64,000 nucleotides of DNA from the NCBI GenBank assembly GCA_016223165.1, contig JACRPO010000005.1, forward strand, positions 806,001 to 870,000. Direction: 5' to 3'. Position numbers and translations under genes: made by a program. This document shows positions 25,885 through 35,676 of this stretch, piece after piece. The stretch comes from Burkholderiales bacterium. Lineage in GTDB: Bacteria; Pseudomonadota; Gammaproteobacteria; Burkholderiales; Burkholderiaceae_C. Each line of letters starts with the position of its first letter. The first letter of the stretch is position 1. A model generated the notes under the pieces. The model did not search any database and had not been told where the DNA came from. It saw only the letters and a program-made list of their open reading frames with translations.

Positions 25885-27042
25885 TCAGGAGCTGGCAAGC
25901 GCCGCCGCCGGCAACGCCTCGTCATGGAAGCGCAGGAGGTCGGCGTCGTCGGGCGTGCGCTTGGTGAGCGCGACATGCTCGCGGATGCGCGCCAGCAGCG
26001 CCTGCACCATCGCCTCGCCCGCCTGCAGGCCGAGCCGCGCGCAGGCCGCGCGCACGCCGTGCGAGCCCGAGTGCTTGCCGAGCACGAGGCGGTGCGCGCT
26101 GCCGACCTCCTCGGGCCGGAAGGTCTCGTAGTTGCGCCGGTCCTTCAGCAGGCCGTCGACGTGAATGCCCGACTCGTGCGTGAAGACGGCCGCACCGACG
26201 ATGCTCTTGCCCGCTGCGACAGGCCGGCCGGAAGCGCGCGCGACGAGCTGCGAGATGGCCGGCAGCGCCGTCGTGTCGACGCCGCACTCGCGGCCGTAGA
26301 GATGGCGGGCGGCCATCACCACCTCCTCCAGCGGCGCGTTGCCGGCACGTTCGCCCAGGCCATTGACGGTTGTGCTGGCATGCGTGGCGCCGGCCCGCAG
26401 CGCGGCCAGCGTGTTGGCGGTGGCCAGCCCGAGGTCGTCGTGGGCGTGCATCTCGATATCGATGTCGCTTTCGCGGCGCAGCGCGGCGATCAGCGCGTGC
26501 GTCTGGAACGGGTCGAGCAGGCCGAGCGTGTCGGCCACGCGCACGCGCACCGCGCCGCGCCCCTGGGCCAGCGCCGCCGCCTGCGCCAGGAAGGCCGGGT
26601 CGGCGCGCGAGGCATCCTCGAAGCCCACGCTCACCGTGGCGCCGGCATCGGCCGCACGGTCGACGAAGCGGCCGATGGCCGCCAGCACCCAGGTGCGGTC
26701 GCGCCGCAGCTTGCGCTCGATCTGCAGGTCCGACACCGGCACCGCGAGGTGCACGAGGTCGGCGCCGCAACGCAGCGCGGCCGCGAGGTCGGGCTCGGCC
26801 ATGCGCGCCCAGACCATCGTGCGCGCGCGCTTCACCGAGCTGGTGATGGCGCGGATGAGTTCCATCTCGTGCACACCCATCGCCGGGATGCCGACCTCCA
26901 TCTCGGGCACGCCGGCAGCGTCGAGCGCATGCGCGATCGCGACCTTCTCGTCGTCGGTGAAGGCCACGCCCGCGGTCTGCTCGCCGTCGCGCAGCGTGGT
27001 GTCGTTGATCGTGAACGGTGTGCGGTCGGTGATGGAGGTCAT
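25885..27042 (-). CDS. nifV: Homocitrate synthase NifV
   Basis: 385 aa. It condenses acetyl-CoA and 2-oxoglutarate to homocitrate, the organic ligand of FeMo-co. The TIM-barrel begins FTINDTTLRDGEQTAGVAF; metal-binding HAHDDLGLATANTLAAL and TTVNGLGERAGNAPLEEV are visible. The C-terminal FTHESGIHVDGLLKD and GKHSGSHGV are typical for the DRE-TIM family. ATG 27042 is favoured by homology; the frame continues upstream to 27213 without family resemblance. Part of the isc-nif-fix operon. Confidence 0.96.
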   Translation of the reverse strand: MTSITDRTPFTINDTTLRDGEQTAGVAFTDDEKVAIAHALDAAGVPEMEVGIPAMGVHEMELIRAITSSVKRARTMVWARMAEPDLAAALRCGADLVHLAVPVSDLQIERKLRRDRTWVLAAIGRFVDRAADAGATVSVGFEDASRADPAFLAQAAALAQGRGAVRVRVADTLGLLDPFQTHALIAALRRESDIDIEMHAHDDLGLATANTLAALRAGATHASTTVNGLGERAGNAPLEEVVMAARHLYGRECGVDTTALPAISQLVARASGRPVAAGKSIVGAAVFTHESGIHVDGLLKDRRNYETFRPEEVGSAHRLVLGKHSGSHGVRAACARLGLQAGEAMVQALLARIREHVALTKRTPDDADLLRFHDEALPAAALASS

Positions 27043-27219
27043 GACGGCGTTCCTGTGCGGATGCCCGCCTGGAACGCAAGCGCCGTGCCACTGCGCGCCG
27101 CGCTGCCGAGTGCCTGGGGCGGCAGGCATGGCGGCGTCCTGCGCTCGCCGCCGCCGGCTGTGGCCTTTGTATCGTTCATGACAGGGCCTTCGCGCCATCA
27201 CGCCATCACGCACGCGGGC

Positions 27220-27579
27220 TCAGTGCTCGCGCGCATGGTTCTTCGAGTGGCGCGGCAGCTCGACCACCAGCAGCGGGCCACGCACGCGCACGCAGCACGA
27301 CAGGCGCGACTGCGCGTCCAGGCCCCAGGCGTTGTCGAGCTCGTCCTGCTCTTCGTCGTCGGCCGCCGCCAGGTGCTCGGCGCCGACGCGCAGGTGGACG
27401 TGGCAGGTGGCGCAGGCGCCCACCTTCTCGCAGGCATGCTCGATGGCGATGCCGTGGCGCAGCAGTTCGTCGACCAGCTTGCGGCCCGGCCGCGCGTCGA
27501 ACTCGATGCCCGCGGGGCAGAGCGTGGCATGCGGCAGCACGCGGATGCGCGTCGGCGGGCGGGCGTCGTCGTCGGACAT
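27220..27579 (-). CDS. fdx: [2Fe-2S] ferredoxin, ISC type
   Basis: 119 aa adrenodoxin-like ferredoxin. Cluster ligands are CEKVGACATC (C-X5-C-X2-C) near residue 50 and a distal cysteine in SRLSCCVRV. VLPHATLCPAGIEFDARPGRKLVDELLRHGI is the family N-terminal region. In ISC operons fdx follows hscA and supplies electrons for cluster assembly, as here. The C-terminal tail HSKNHAREH is longer than in E. coli Fdx. Confidence 0.93.
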   Translation of the reverse strand: MSDDDARPPTRIRVLPHATLCPAGIEFDARPGRKLVDELLRHGIAIEHACEKVGACATCHVHLRVGAEHLAAADDEEQDELDNAWGLDAQSRLSCCVRVRGPLLVVELPRHSKNHAREH

Positions 27580-27610
27580 CGCTTGTCCTTCCTGCCCGCG
27601 GCGCGCCGGT

Positions 27611-29527
27611 TCAGGCCGCCAGCTGGTCGAGCCGCCGGCCGGCGAGCGCCTCGCGCACACGCGCATCCATGCGGCGCGCGGCAAAGGGCGTGGTGGTCTC
27701 GTTCAGCGCCTCGGTGGCGCGGCGCAGGGCATCGCGCAGGCCCTTGTGCTCGGCGAGCGAGCTGCCTTCACCGGCCGCGCATTGCTCGAGCAGGTCGGCC
27801 ACGTCCTGCATGACCTTCAGGATCTCGAACTGCTCGCGCGGCTGCAGCAGGCGGTTGCCGTCGGCGGCCAGCGCGCTCTCGGTGGCATCGAGCAGGCGGC
27901 GCGCTTCGAGCTCAGCTTCACGCAGCATGCGCGTGGCCGCGTCGCTCTCGGCACCGCCGAGCGCGGCCTGCAGCATCGCGGCCACCGCTTCGGTGCCGAG
28001 GCCGTAGCTCGGCCGCACCTCCACCTGCGCGTGCACGCCGCTGCTCTGCTCGACCGCACTCACCGAGAGCATCCCGTCGGCGTCGACCTGGAAGCTGACG
28101 CGGATCCGCGCCGCCCCGGCCACCATCGGCGGGATGCCGCGCAGCGTGAAGCGCGCCAGCGAGCGGCACTCGCTGACCAGTTCGCGCTCGCCCTGCACGA
28201 CATGCAGCGCCATCGCCGTCTGGCCGTCCTTGAAGGTGGTGAAATCCTGCGCGCGTGCCACCGGCACGGTGCTGTTGCGCGGCACGATCTTCTCGACCAG
28301 GCCACCCATCGTCTCGATGCCGAGCGAGAGCGGATTGACGTCGAGCAGCAGCAGGCTCTCGCCTCCTTGCCCATACGCGCGGTTGCCGATCAGCTGGTCG
28401 GCCTGGATCGCCGCCCCCAGCGCCACGGCCTCGTCGGGGTCGATGTTCGTCAGCGGCTCGCGACCGAAGCGCCGGGCCACCGCGGCGCGCACGGCCGGCA
28501 TGCGCGTCGAGCCGCCGACCAGCAGCACGCCGTCCACCTCGTGCGGCTTCAGCTTCGCATCGACGAGCGCGCGGCGCAGCGGCGCCATCGTGCGCTCGAC
28601 GAGGTCGCGCGTCAGGTCGTCGAAGAGCGCGCGGTTCACCGTGCGGCTCTCGCCGGTGCCGTCACTGCGCGCGCAGTTCATCGTCGTCGCCTCGGTGTCG
28701 GTCAGCGCCTCCTTGGTGGCGCGCGCCGCCGCGTGCAGCGCTGCGAGGTCGGCGGCCGTCCAGCCGCCGCCCGTCTCGGCGGCGAACCAGCCGGCGAGCC
28801 GGTGGTCGAAGTCGTCGCCGCCGAGTCGTGCATCACCGCCGGTGGCGATGACCTCGAAGACGCCGCGCGTCAGCTGCAGCACCGAGACGTCGAAGGTGCC
28901 CCCGCCGAGGTCGTAGACGACGTACACACCCTCGCTGGCCGAGTCGAGGCCGTAGGCCACGGCCGCGGCCGTGGGTTCGTTGAGCAGGCGCAGCACGTGC
29001 AGGCCGGCGAGCGCCGCCGCATCCTTGGTGGCCTGGCGCTGTGCGTCGTCGAAGTAGGCCGGCACCGTGACGACAGCGCCGACGAGCGGCCCGCCGAGCG
29101 CGGCCTCGGCGCGTGCCTTCAGAGCCCGCAGCACCTCCGCGCCGACCTCCACCGGACTGACCAGGCCCTGGCAGGTACGCACGCCGACGGCGGTCTCCGA
29201 CAGGGCCTCGACGGCGTAAGGGAGGCTGCCGGCCGTGATGTCGCCCGGCGCGCGCCCGATCAGCCGCTTGGCCGAGGCGATGGTGTTCTGCGGGTCGGCC
29301 GCAGCGCGCGCCCGTGCGGCCGCGCCGACCGTGCGCGTGCCGTCGGCCGCCAGGTGCAGCACCGAGGGCAGCAGCCGCTGCCCGGCCGCGTCGGCCAGCA
29401 CCACCGGCACGCCGCTGCGCACGGTGGCCACCAGCGAGTTGGTGGTGCCGAGGTCGATGCCGACGGCCAGGCGGTGCTGGTGCGGCGCCGCGGCGCGGCC
29501 GGGTTCGGCGATCTGCAGCAACGCCAT
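27611..29527 (-). CDS. hscA: Fe-S cluster chaperone HscA
   Basis: 638 aa Hsp70-family ATPase dedicated to IscU. The N-terminal ATPase domain has [28 protein letters not shown] and [13 protein letters not shown]; the substrate-binding domain follows [14 protein letters not shown]. It normally works with the J-protein HscB, which recruits IscU; no hscB is present in this window. The IscU at 30.4-30.8 kb keeps the LPPVK motif that HscA binds. Fourth-to-fifth gene of the sigma-54-driven operon. Confidence 0.95.
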   Translation of the reverse strand: MALLQIAEPGRAAAPHQHRLAVGIDLGTTNSLVATVRSGVPVVLADAAGQRLLPSVLHLAADGTRTVGAAARARAAADPQNTIASAKRLIGRAPGDITAGSLPYAVEALSETAVGVRTCQGLVSPVEVGAEVLRALKARAEAALGGPLVGAVVTVPAYFDDAQRQATKDAAALAGLHVLRLLNEPTAAAVAYGLDSASEGVYVVYDLGGGTFDVSVLQLTRGVFEVIATGGDARLGGDDFDHRLAGWFAAETGGGWTAADLAALHAAARATKEALTDTEATTMNCARSDGTGESRTVNRALFDDLTRDLVERTMAPLRRALVDAKLKPHEVDGVLLVGGSTRMPAVRAAVARRFGREPLTNIDPDEAVALGAAIQADQLIGNRAYGQGGESLLLLDVNPLSLGIETMGGLVEKIVPRNSTVPVARAQDFTTFKDGQTAMALHVVQGERELVSECRSLARFTLRGIPPMVAGAARIRVSFQVDADGMLSVSAVEQSSGVHAQVEVRPSYGLGTEAVAAMLQAALGGAESDAATRMLREAELEARRLLDATESALAADGNRLLQPREQFEILKVMQDVADLLEQCAAGEGSSLAEHKGLRDALRRATEALNETTTPFAARRMDARVREALAGRRLDQLAA

Positions 29528-29563
29528 CGCACTACCTCGCTTGCTTCGAACCCGCTAGACCCG

Positions 29564-29887
29564 CTAGACCGCGAACGACTCGCCGCAGCCGCAAGTGGCG
29601 CTGGCGTTGGGGTTGGAGAACTTGAAGCCTTCGTTCAAGCCCTCGCGCACCCAGTCGAGCTGCGTGCCCGCGACGAGCGGCAGGCTCTTCGCATCGACGA
29701 GCAGCGCCACACCTTCGCTCTCGAAGCGCTGGTCTTCGGCGGTGGCGGCATCGGCAAACTCCAGCGCATAGGCATAGCCCGAGCAGCCGCTCGTCTTGAC
29801 GGCGACGCGCAAGCCGACGCCACCGCCGCGCTTGGCGAGCGCCTTGCGGATCTGGTTGGCGGCCTTCGGGGTGACGGAGATCGACAT
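29564..29887 (-). CDS. iscA: A-type Fe-S carrier IscA
   Basis: 107 aa. Three conserved cysteines occur as SGCSGYAY and [28 protein letters not shown] matches IscA. It is thought to deliver assembled clusters or iron to apo-targets. The TAG stop lies in a duplicated 9-base sequence (29550-29567), so a second in-frame TAG follows three codons later. Confidence 0.94.
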   Translation of the reverse strand: MSISVTPKAANQIRKALAKRGGGVGLRVAVKTSGCSGYAYALEFADAATAEDQRFESEGVALLVDAKSLPLVAGTQLDWVREGLNEGFKFSNPNASATCGCGESFAV

Positions 29888-29902
29888 CGTGGCCCCTCGA
29901 TC

Positions 29903-30313
29903 TCAGACGCTGAACGACGAGCCGCAGCCGCAGGTGCTGGCGGCATTGGGGTTGCGGATGACGAAGCGCGCGCCTTCGAGCTTGTCTTCGTAGTCGATCT
30001 CGGCACCGACAAGGTATTGCAGGCTCATCGCGTCGACGACCACGTTGACCTGCCCGCGCGTGATGCGCAGGTCGTCCTCCTTGGCCTCGTCGTCGAAGGC
30101 GAAGCCGTACTGGAAGCCCGAGCAGCCGCCGCCGGTGACGAAGATGCGCAACTGGAGCGAAGCGTCGCCCTCCTCGGCCAGCAGCTCGGCGACCTTGTCG
30201 ACGACGGCGGCGCTGATGGCGATGGGCTCGGCCCCTTCGGGCAGCGTGAACGTGCGTGCGGGCAGCTCGGTGCTCGAGCAGGCGCTGGCACCCTGGGACT
30301 GGCAGGCGGACAT
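29903..30313 (-). CDS. A-type Fe-S carrier, ErpA-like
   Basis: 136 aa. The C-terminal ~105 residues form an A-type domain ([29 protein letters not shown]) nearer to ErpA than to IscA. The N-terminus has an extra ~30 residues with two cysteines ([18 protein letters not shown]) that ordinary ErpA lacks. It is one of three A-type carriers in this window. Between iscA and iscU, 15 and 51 bases apart, so clearly in the same transcript. Confidence 0.88.
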   Translation of the reverse strand: MSACQSQGASACSSTELPARTFTLPEGAEPIAISAAVVDKVAELLAEEGDASLQLRIFVTGGGCSGFQYGFAFDDEAKEDDLRITRGQVNVVVDAMSLQYLVGAEIDYEDKLEGARFVIRNPNAASTCGCGSSFSV

Positions 30314-30364
30314 GGGCGGTTTCTCCTTCAGGTCTCGGCGGGCGGATGGGTGGTCGGCGGGCGA

Positions 30365-30787
30365 TCAGCCGGCGCGCGGCGCGCAGGCCGGCTGCTCGAT
30401 CTGCGCGCCGTGGCGCGAGCGGTAGTCGGACACCGCGGCCTTGATCGCGTCTTCGGCCAGGATGGAGCAGTGGATCTTCACCGGCGGCAGCGCCAGCTCC
30501 TCGGCGATGGCGGTGTTCTTGATGGCCAGCGCCTGGTCGAGCGTCTTGCCCTTCACCCACTCGGTGACGAGCGAGCTCGAGGCGATCGCCGAGCCGCAGC
30601 CGTAGGTCTTGAAGCGCGCGTCCTCGATGACGCCGGTGGCCGGGTTGACCTTGATCTGCAGCTTCATCACGTCGCCGCAGGCCGGCGCGCCCACCATGCC
30701 GGTGGCGACGCTGCCGTCGGCGGCGTCGAGCGAGCCGACGTTGCGCGGGTTCTCGTAGTGGTCGATGACCTTGTCGCTGTAAGCCAT
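30365..30787 (-). CDS. iscU: Fe-S scaffold protein IscU
   Basis: 140 aa scaffold on which IscS builds [2Fe-2S]/[4Fe-4S] clusters. The conserved ligands are in PACGDV, YGCGSA and KIHCSI, and the HscA recognition motif LPPVK precedes the last cysteine. The C-terminal ~15 residues (IEQPACAPRAG) with an extra cysteine extend past E. coli IscU. No NifU exists in the window, so this protein may act as the nitrogenase scaffold (inference from its place in the NifA-type regulon). Confidence 0.94.
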   Translation of the reverse strand: MAYSDKVIDHYENPRNVGSLDAADGSVATGMVGAPACGDVMKLQIKVNPATGVIEDARFKTYGCGSAIASSSLVTEWVKGKTLDQALAIKNTAIAEELALPPVKIHCSILAEDAIKAAVSDYRSRHGAQIEQPACAPRAG

Positions 30788-30816
30788 GTCGATGCTCTCT
30801 CGTGGTTGCCGGGCCT

Positions 30817-32037
30817 TCAGTGCGCCGCCCACCGGATGGTGGCGAGGTCGATGCCGGCGCGGTGCATGTCCCACAGCGGGCTCAGGTCGCGCAGGCGTTC
30901 GACGGTGGTCTTGACCTGCGCCAGCGCGCGGTCGATCTCCTCGGCGGTGGTGAAGCGGCCGATCGAGAAGCGGATCGAGCTGTGCGCCACCTCGTCGGGC
31001 AGGCCGAGCGCGCGCAGCACGTAGCTCGGCTCCAGGCTCGCCGAGGTGCAGGCCGAGCCCGACGAGACGGCGACGCCCTTCATGCCCATCAGCAGCGACT
31101 CGCCCTCGACGAACTGGAAGCTCACGTTCAGGTTGTGCGGCACGCGCTGCTCGAGGTGGCCGTTGACGCGCACCTCGGGGATGCCCTGCACGCCGGCCAG
31201 CAGCCGGTCGCGCAGCACGCGCACGCGCTCGTTCTCGCTGCCCATGCTCTCGCGTGCCAACCGGAAGGCGGCGCCCATGCCGACGATCTGGTGCGTGGGC
31301 AACGTGCCCGAGCGCAGCCCGCGCTCGTGGCCGCCGCCGTGCATCTGCGCCTCGATGCGCACGCGTGGCTTGCGCCGCACGTAGAGCGCGCCGATGCCCT
31401 TGGGGCCGTAGGCCTTGTGCGCCGAAAGGCTCATCAGGTCCACGGGCAGCGTCGCGAGGTCGATCTCGACCTTGCCGGCGGCCTGCGCCGCATCGACGTG
31501 GAACAGCACGCCGCGTGCGCGGCACAACGCGCCGATGGCCGGGATGTCCTGGATCACGCCGATCTCGTTGTTCACGAACATCACCGAGACGAGGATGGTG
31601 TCGGGCCGCAGCGCCGCCTTCAGCACCTCCAGGTCGAGGCGGCCGTCGGCCATGACGTCGAGCGTGCTGACCTCGAAGCCGGCGCGTTCGAGCTCGCGCA
31701 TGGTGTCGAGCACGGCCTTGTGCTCGGTCTTCAGCGTGATCAGGTGCCGGCCCTTGCCGCGATGGAACTGCGCCGCGCCCTTGAGGGCGAGGTTGTTCGA
31801 CTCGGTGGCGCCCGATGTCCAGGCGATCTCGCGCGGGTCGGCGCCGATCAGCTGCGCGACGTTCTCGCGCGCGATCTCCACCGCCTCGTCGGCCGCCCAG
31901 CCATAAGCGTGGCTGCGCGAAGCAGGGTTGCCGAAGCGCTCGTACAGGTAGGGCAGCATCTGCTGCACCACGCGCGGGTCGACCGGGGTGGTGGCGGCAT
32001 AGTCCAGATAGATCGGCTTGCTCTCGCGCGGGTCCAT
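30817..32037 (-). CDS. iscS: Cysteine desulfurase IscS
   Basis: 406 aa PLP enzyme releasing sulfur from cysteine as persulfide. Start [23 protein letters not shown]; catalytic PLP lysine in [11 protein letters not shown]; active-site cysteine in [17 protein letters not shown]; length as in group I IscS. It heads the operon, with a sigma-54 promoter at 32075-32090 and NifA-type site at 32197-32212. IscR is absent. A second desulfurase, nifS, lies at 56.2-57.6 kb. Confidence 0.95.
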   Translation of the reverse strand: MDPRESKPIYLDYAATTPVDPRVVQQMLPYLYERFGNPASRSHAYGWAADEAVEIARENVAQLIGADPREIAWTSGATESNNLALKGAAQFHRGKGRHLITLKTEHKAVLDTMRELERAGFEVSTLDVMADGRLDLEVLKAALRPDTILVSVMFVNNEIGVIQDIPAIGALCRARGVLFHVDAAQAAGKVEIDLATLPVDLMSLSAHKAYGPKGIGALYVRRKPRVRIEAQMHGGGHERGLRSGTLPTHQIVGMGAAFRLARESMGSENERVRVLRDRLLAGVQGIPEVRVNGHLEQRVPHNLNVSFQFVEGESLLMGMKGVAVSSGSACTSASLEPSYVLRALGLPDEVAHSSIRFSIGRFTTAEEIDRALAQVKTTVERLRDLSPLWDMHRAGIDLATIRWAAH

Positions 32038-32074
32038 CGTCGGCGCTCCATGGCATTGGCTGCGCACGAGACAA

Positions 32075-32090
32075 CGCACGGAGCGTGCCA
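32075..32090 (-). promoter_or_regulatory. Sigma-54 (-24/-12) promoter of the isc-nif-fix operon
   Basis: TGGCACGCTCCGTGCG on the minus strand: GG and GC are separated by the required 10 bases, and the -24 element is a perfect TGGCACG. It lies about 38 bases before the iscS ATG. Confidence 0.8.
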
Positions 32091-32196
32091 GCCGGCGCCG
32101 GCGCCGTTTGGCTCGACGAATCAGCCACTTGCGGCTTGCCGGGAGGTCACCGCTCGCGGGTACCGACCTCGATGATGCGCGCCGGCTTGTCGGTTT

Positions 32197-32212
32197 TGTC
32201 GCAACGCCGACA
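32197..32212. promoter_or_regulatory. NifA upstream activator site (TGT-N10-ACA)
   Basis: TGTCGCAACGCCGACA, matching the NifA consensus TGT-N10-ACA, about 110 bases upstream of the iscS -24/-12 promoter, the normal distance. Confidence 0.8.
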
Positions 32213-32230
32213 GCCGCGCGGCCACGCCCC

Positions 32231-33022
32231 TCAGGGCTGCGCCGCCACCATCACCGCATAGGCCTTGAAGACCGCCGTCGCCGGCGTACCGACCTCGAGG
32301 CCGAGCGCCTCCACCCCCTCGTTGGTGACGGTCGCGGTGATCGCCGCGCCACCGGGCAGGGTGAGCACGACCAGCGACGAGACCGCACCGCGTTCGACCC
32401 GCGAGACGCTGCCGGCGAGCTGGTTACGCGCCGAGAGCTGCCAGCCGGCGAAGTCGGTGACGAGCACGATGGCCGAGGCCTTGATCAGCGCCAGCGCCTC
32501 CTTGCCCTTCTTCAGCTTCAGCCGCCTGGCGGCCGCGCTGGTCATGGTGGCGGTGATCTCGCCGCCGGCCTTCAGCGCGATCGTGACCTGGGCCGAGACC
32601 GGCCCGACGTGAACCTCGGTCACGGTGCCGGCGAACTGGTTGCGCGCGCTGGTCTTCATGGACATCCTTCGCAGCAGCCCGTGCAGGGCCGGCAGTTGAG
32701 CCAGGCGCGTCTCCTGCGCCCGGACGAATTCGAGGTGTTCGGCCTCAATCTGCTGCCAGGCCCGCAGCAGGCCGAGCGCGGCCTCGGTGAGGCGCGTGCC
32801 GCCGCCGCCAGCACCGCCGGTGGCCGTTTCGAGCAGGGGCTCGTTGGCGAGGTTGCAGGCCGTCTCGAGCAGCAGCCACGCCCCCTTGTAGCTGAGGCCG
32901 GCCGTGCGGGCGGCACGGTTGATCGAGCCCGTCTGCTGCAACGCCTCCAGCAGCGCGAAGAAGCGCGCGTCGAGGCGGCCGGCGATCTTCAACTGGGCGC
33001 TGAGCAGGGAGCCGTCGGCCAC
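32231..33022 (-). CDS. modE: Molybdate-responsive regulator ModE
   Basis: 263 aa, GTG 33022. The N-terminal winged helix is [37 protein letters not shown]; the C-terminal part carries two MOP/TOBE domains ([24 protein letters not shown] and [24 protein letters not shown]) that bind molybdate. This is the full E. coli-like architecture. It is the last gene after modABC and probably represses that operon through the palindrome at 35677-35698. Confidence 0.95.
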   Translation of the reverse strand: MADGSLLSAQLKIAGRLDARFFALLEALQQTGSINRAARTAGLSYKGAWLLLETACNLANEPLLETATGGAGGGGTRLTEAALGLLRAWQQIEAEHLEFVRAQETRLAQLPALHGLLRRMSMKTSARNQFAGTVTEVHVGPVSAQVTIALKAGGEITATMTSAAARRLKLKKGKEALALIKASAIVLVTDFAGWQLSARNQLAGSVSRVERGAVSSLVVLTLPGGAAITATVTNEGVEALGLEVGTPATAVFKAYAVMVAAQP

Positions 33023-33038
33023 GGTGCGTTCCTGCGCC

Positions 33039-34157
33039 CTACTCCATCAGCGCCACGGTCTTGACCTGCGCCCACACCGGCAGGCCGGGCGCGAGCTCGA
33101 GCACGTGCGCCGAGCGGCGCGTGAGGCGCGCGAGGACCGGGCTGGCACCGACGCGCACGCGCACCAGCGCCAGCGCCGGGTGCTCGTCGTCGGCGACCTC
33201 TTCCACCGTGCCGCGCAGCTGGTTGCCGATGCTGGTGCCGGTCTGCGGCGCACGCGTCAGGCTCACGTCGCGCGCCAGCAGGCGCACGCGCACGGCGCGG
33301 CCGACCGGCAGGCCATGGTCGCGTGCCCAGACGCTGAAGTCGCCGCCGCGCGCCCGAGGGCCCTCGCCACCGTCGCCGCCCTCGCCGCCTTGGCCCACCT
33401 GCAGCCGGGCCAGCTGCCACGCGCCGTCGCGCTCCGCGACGATGCCGTCGAGCACGACGCCGGCACTCTCGCCGCGCGCCGTGGGCAGGTCCAGGCGAGC
33501 CATCACGTCGGCCAGCGCGCCGGCGGCGACGATGCGGCCCTGCTCCATCAGCACGAGGTGGTGGGCGAGCCGCGCCACCTCCTCGATGGCGTGGCTGACG
33601 TAGACGATCGGGATCGCCAGTTCGGCATGCAGCCGGTCGAGGTAGGGCAGCACCTCGGCCTTGCGCGCGGCGTCCAGCGCCGCCAGCGGCTCGTCCATCA
33701 GCAGCAGGCGCGGGCCGGTGGCCAACGCGCGCGCGATCGCCACGCGCTGGCGCTCGCCGCCGGAGAGCGTCTCGGGCCGGCGCTCCATGAGGGGGCCGAT
33801 GCCGAGCAGCTCGATCAGCGGCGCCAGGGCCACGCGCGCACCGCCGGCGCTGCGCCGGCGGCCGTAGTCGAGATTGCCGCGCACCGAGAGGTGCGGAAAG
33901 AGCGCCGCCTCCTGGATGACGTAGCCGAGCGCACGCCGGTGCGTGGGCACGAAGAGGCCGCGCGCATCGTCCTGCCAGAGCGCGCCGCCCAGGGCCACGC
34001 GGCCAGCCGCGCGCTCCAGGCCGGCGAGCGCGCGCAGCACCGTCGTCTTGCCGCAGCCCGAGGGGCCGAAGAGCGCGCTGACGCCGCGCCCGGGCAGCGA
34101 CAGCGCCACGTCGAGCGTGAAGCCGCCGCGCGGCAGGCGCAGCACGGCCTCGATCAT
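33039..34157 (-). CDS. modC: Molybdate ABC transporter ATP-binding protein ModC
   Basis: 372 aa. Walker A GPSGCGKTT, signature LSGGERQRVAIARAL, Walker B LLLMDEPLAALD and H-loop YVSHAIEEV. The C-terminal MOP/TOBE domain has TSIGNQLRGTVEEV and ALVRVRVG; a Gly/Glu-rich linker (GQGGEGGDGGEG) lies between the halves. The ATG overlaps the modB stop by four bases. Cytoplasmic ATPase of the high-affinity molybdate importer. Confidence 0.95.
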   Translation of the reverse strand: MIEAVLRLPRGGFTLDVALSLPGRGVSALFGPSGCGKTTVLRALAGLERAAGRVALGGALWQDDARGLFVPTHRRALGYVIQEAALFPHLSVRGNLDYGRRRSAGGARVALAPLIELLGIGPLMERRPETLSGGERQRVAIARALATGPRLLLMDEPLAALDAARKAEVLPYLDRLHAELAIPIVYVSHAIEEVARLAHHLVLMEQGRIVAAGALADVMARLDLPTARGESAGVVLDGIVAERDGAWQLARLQVGQGGEGGDGGEGPRARGGDFSVWARDHGLPVGRAVRVRLLARDVSLTRAPQTGTSIGNQLRGTVEEVADDEHPALALVRVRVGASPVLARLTRRSAHVLELAPGLPVWAQVKTVALME

Positions 34158-34852
34158 GGCTGCCGCCCGGCGGCGGCCTCGGCCGCGCGGCCCGTGGGCC
34201 GGTTGAGCACGTACAGCGCCACCAGCACGAGCATCGCGAAGGCCACCATGCCGGCGGCCAGGCGGTGCGCCGCGTCGAACTCCAGCGCCTCGACGTGGCC
34301 GTAGACCGCCACCGACAGCACGCGCGTCTGCCCGGGGATGTTGCCGCCCATCATCAGCACCACGCCGAACTCGCCCACCGTGTGCGCGAAGCCGAGCACG
34401 CAGGCCGTGAGCAGCCCGGGCCGCGCCAGCGGCAGCGCCACGGAGAAGAAGCGGTCGAGCGGCCCGGCGCGCAGCGTCGACGACGCCTCCAGCACGCGCT
34501 CGGGGATGGCCTCGAAAGCCTGCTGCAGCGGCTGCACGACGAAGGGCATCGAATACAGCACCGAGGCGACGACGAGCCCGGCGAACGTGAACGGCAACCG
34601 TCCGAGCCCGAGCGCCTGCGTCAGCTGCCCCACCGGCCCCTGCGGCCCCATCAGCAGCAGCAGGTAGAAGCCGAGCACCGAGGGCGGCAGCACGAGCGGC
34701 ATCGCCACCACCGCGGCCACCACGGGCTTCCAGGCCGAGCGCGTGCGCGCCAGCCACCACGCCACCGGCGTGCCGGCCACGAGCAGCAGCAGCGTGGTGA
34801 GCGTGGCGAGCTCGGCGGTCAGCCGGACGGCGGTCCAGTCGTCGGGGGTCAT
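34154..34852 (-). CDS. modB: Molybdate ABC transporter permease ModB
   Basis: 232 aa with five predicted membrane helices (TLTTLLLLVAGTPVAWWLA; VVAAVVAMPLVLPPSVLGFYLLLLM and others). The EAA-like loop HTVGEFGVVLMMGGNIPG contacts ModC. ATG 34852 is in keeping with homologues; the frame runs further upstream through unrelated sequence. It overlaps modC by four bases and is 35 bases behind modA. Confidence 0.95.
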   Translation of the reverse strand: MTPDDWTAVRLTAELATLTTLLLLVAGTPVAWWLARTRSAWKPVVAAVVAMPLVLPPSVLGFYLLLLMGPQGPVGQLTQALGLGRLPFTFAGLVVASVLYSMPFVVQPLQQAFEAIPERVLEASSTLRAGPLDRFFSVALPLARPGLLTACVLGFAHTVGEFGVVLMMGGNIPGQTRVLSVAVYGHVEALEFDAAHRLAAGMVAFAMLVLVALYVLNRPTGRAAEAAAGRQP

Positions 34853-34887
34853 GGCTGCGAGGTCTGCGGCGCGCCGACCGTGGTCCG

Positions 34888-35664
34888 TCAGGAGCCGTAG
34901 CCGAAGGACTTGATCACGTCCTTCGCCGCGGCGCCCTTGAGGTAGGCCAGCAGCGCGGCGGCCGCCGGGTTCTTCTCGCCCGCCTTCAGCAGCACGGCGC
35001 CCTGCCGGATCTCGCCGTAGAGGTTCTTCGGCACGACCCAAGACGAGCCCGTCGCCGGCTTGCCCGGCACCGCCACCTGGGACAGTGCGACGAAGCCGAG
35101 CTCGGCATTGCCGGTGCTGACGAACTGGAAGGCCTGCGCGATGCTCTCGGCGGTGACGAGCCTGGGCTTCACCGCCTCGGTGAGCCCGCGCGCCTCGAGC
35201 ACCGCGAGCGCCGCCGCGCCATAGGGCGCGGTCTTCGGGTTGGCGATGGCGAGCCGCGCGAACCGGCCCGACGCGAGCACGGCGCCGCGGTCGTCGACAA
35301 AGCCCGGCTGCGCGCTCCACAGCACGAGGCGGCCGATGGCATAGGTGAACAGGCTTGCGGCCACGGCGTGGCCTTCGGCGACCAGCCTTCGGGGTGTCTC
35401 GTCGTCGGCGGCCAGCAGCACCTCGAACGGCGCGCCGGCGACGATCTGTGAATGGAACTTGCCGGTGGCGCCGGCCGACACCTTGAGCGTGTGGCCGGTG
35501 GCGGCGGTGAAACCGGCGCCGATGCGCTGCAGCGGCACGGCGAAGTTGGCCGCCACGGCGACCGCGACCTCGCCGGCGTGCGCAGGAAGCGCGGCGAGCG
35601 CGGCGGCGGATGCGGCGGCAAGTGCGAGGAGGGCGGCAGGCGGGCGGAAGAGACGTTGCGACAT
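34888..35664 (-). CDS. modA: Molybdate-binding periplasmic protein ModA
   Basis: 258 aa. The signal peptide (ALLALAAASAAALAALPAHA) is followed by AVAVAANFAVPLQRIGAGFTAATGHTLKVSAGATGKFHSQI, the ModA ligand-binding start with Ser/Ala loop. ALSQVA and the C-terminal AYLKGAAAKDVIKSFGYGS are typical. It delivers molybdate to ModBC, supplying FeMo-co and Moco synthesis. A ModE-type palindrome lies 13 bases before the ATG. Confidence 0.95.
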   Translation of the reverse strand: MSQRLFRPPAALLALAAASAAALAALPAHAGEVAVAVAANFAVPLQRIGAGFTAATGHTLKVSAGATGKFHSQIVAGAPFEVLLAADDETPRRLVAEGHAVAASLFTYAIGRLVLWSAQPGFVDDRGAVLASGRFARLAIANPKTAPYGAAALAVLEARGLTEAVKPRLVTAESIAQAFQFVSTGNAELGFVALSQVAVPGKPATGSSWVVPKNLYGEIRQGAVLLKAGEKNPAAAALLAYLKGAAAKDVIKSFGYGS

Positions 35665-35676
35665 GCAGGGCTCCGG

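Noticed and set aside
30365..30787. NifU instead of IscU
   Set aside because: 140 aa with only the scaffold domain and the HscA motif LPPVK; the central ferredoxin and C-terminal domains of NifU are missing.
27332..31024. Plus-strand open frame of ~1230 codons opposite the isc/hscA genes
   Set aside because: Low-complexity Arg/Ala/His-rich translation without any motif; antisense shadow of fdx-hscA-iscA-iscU.
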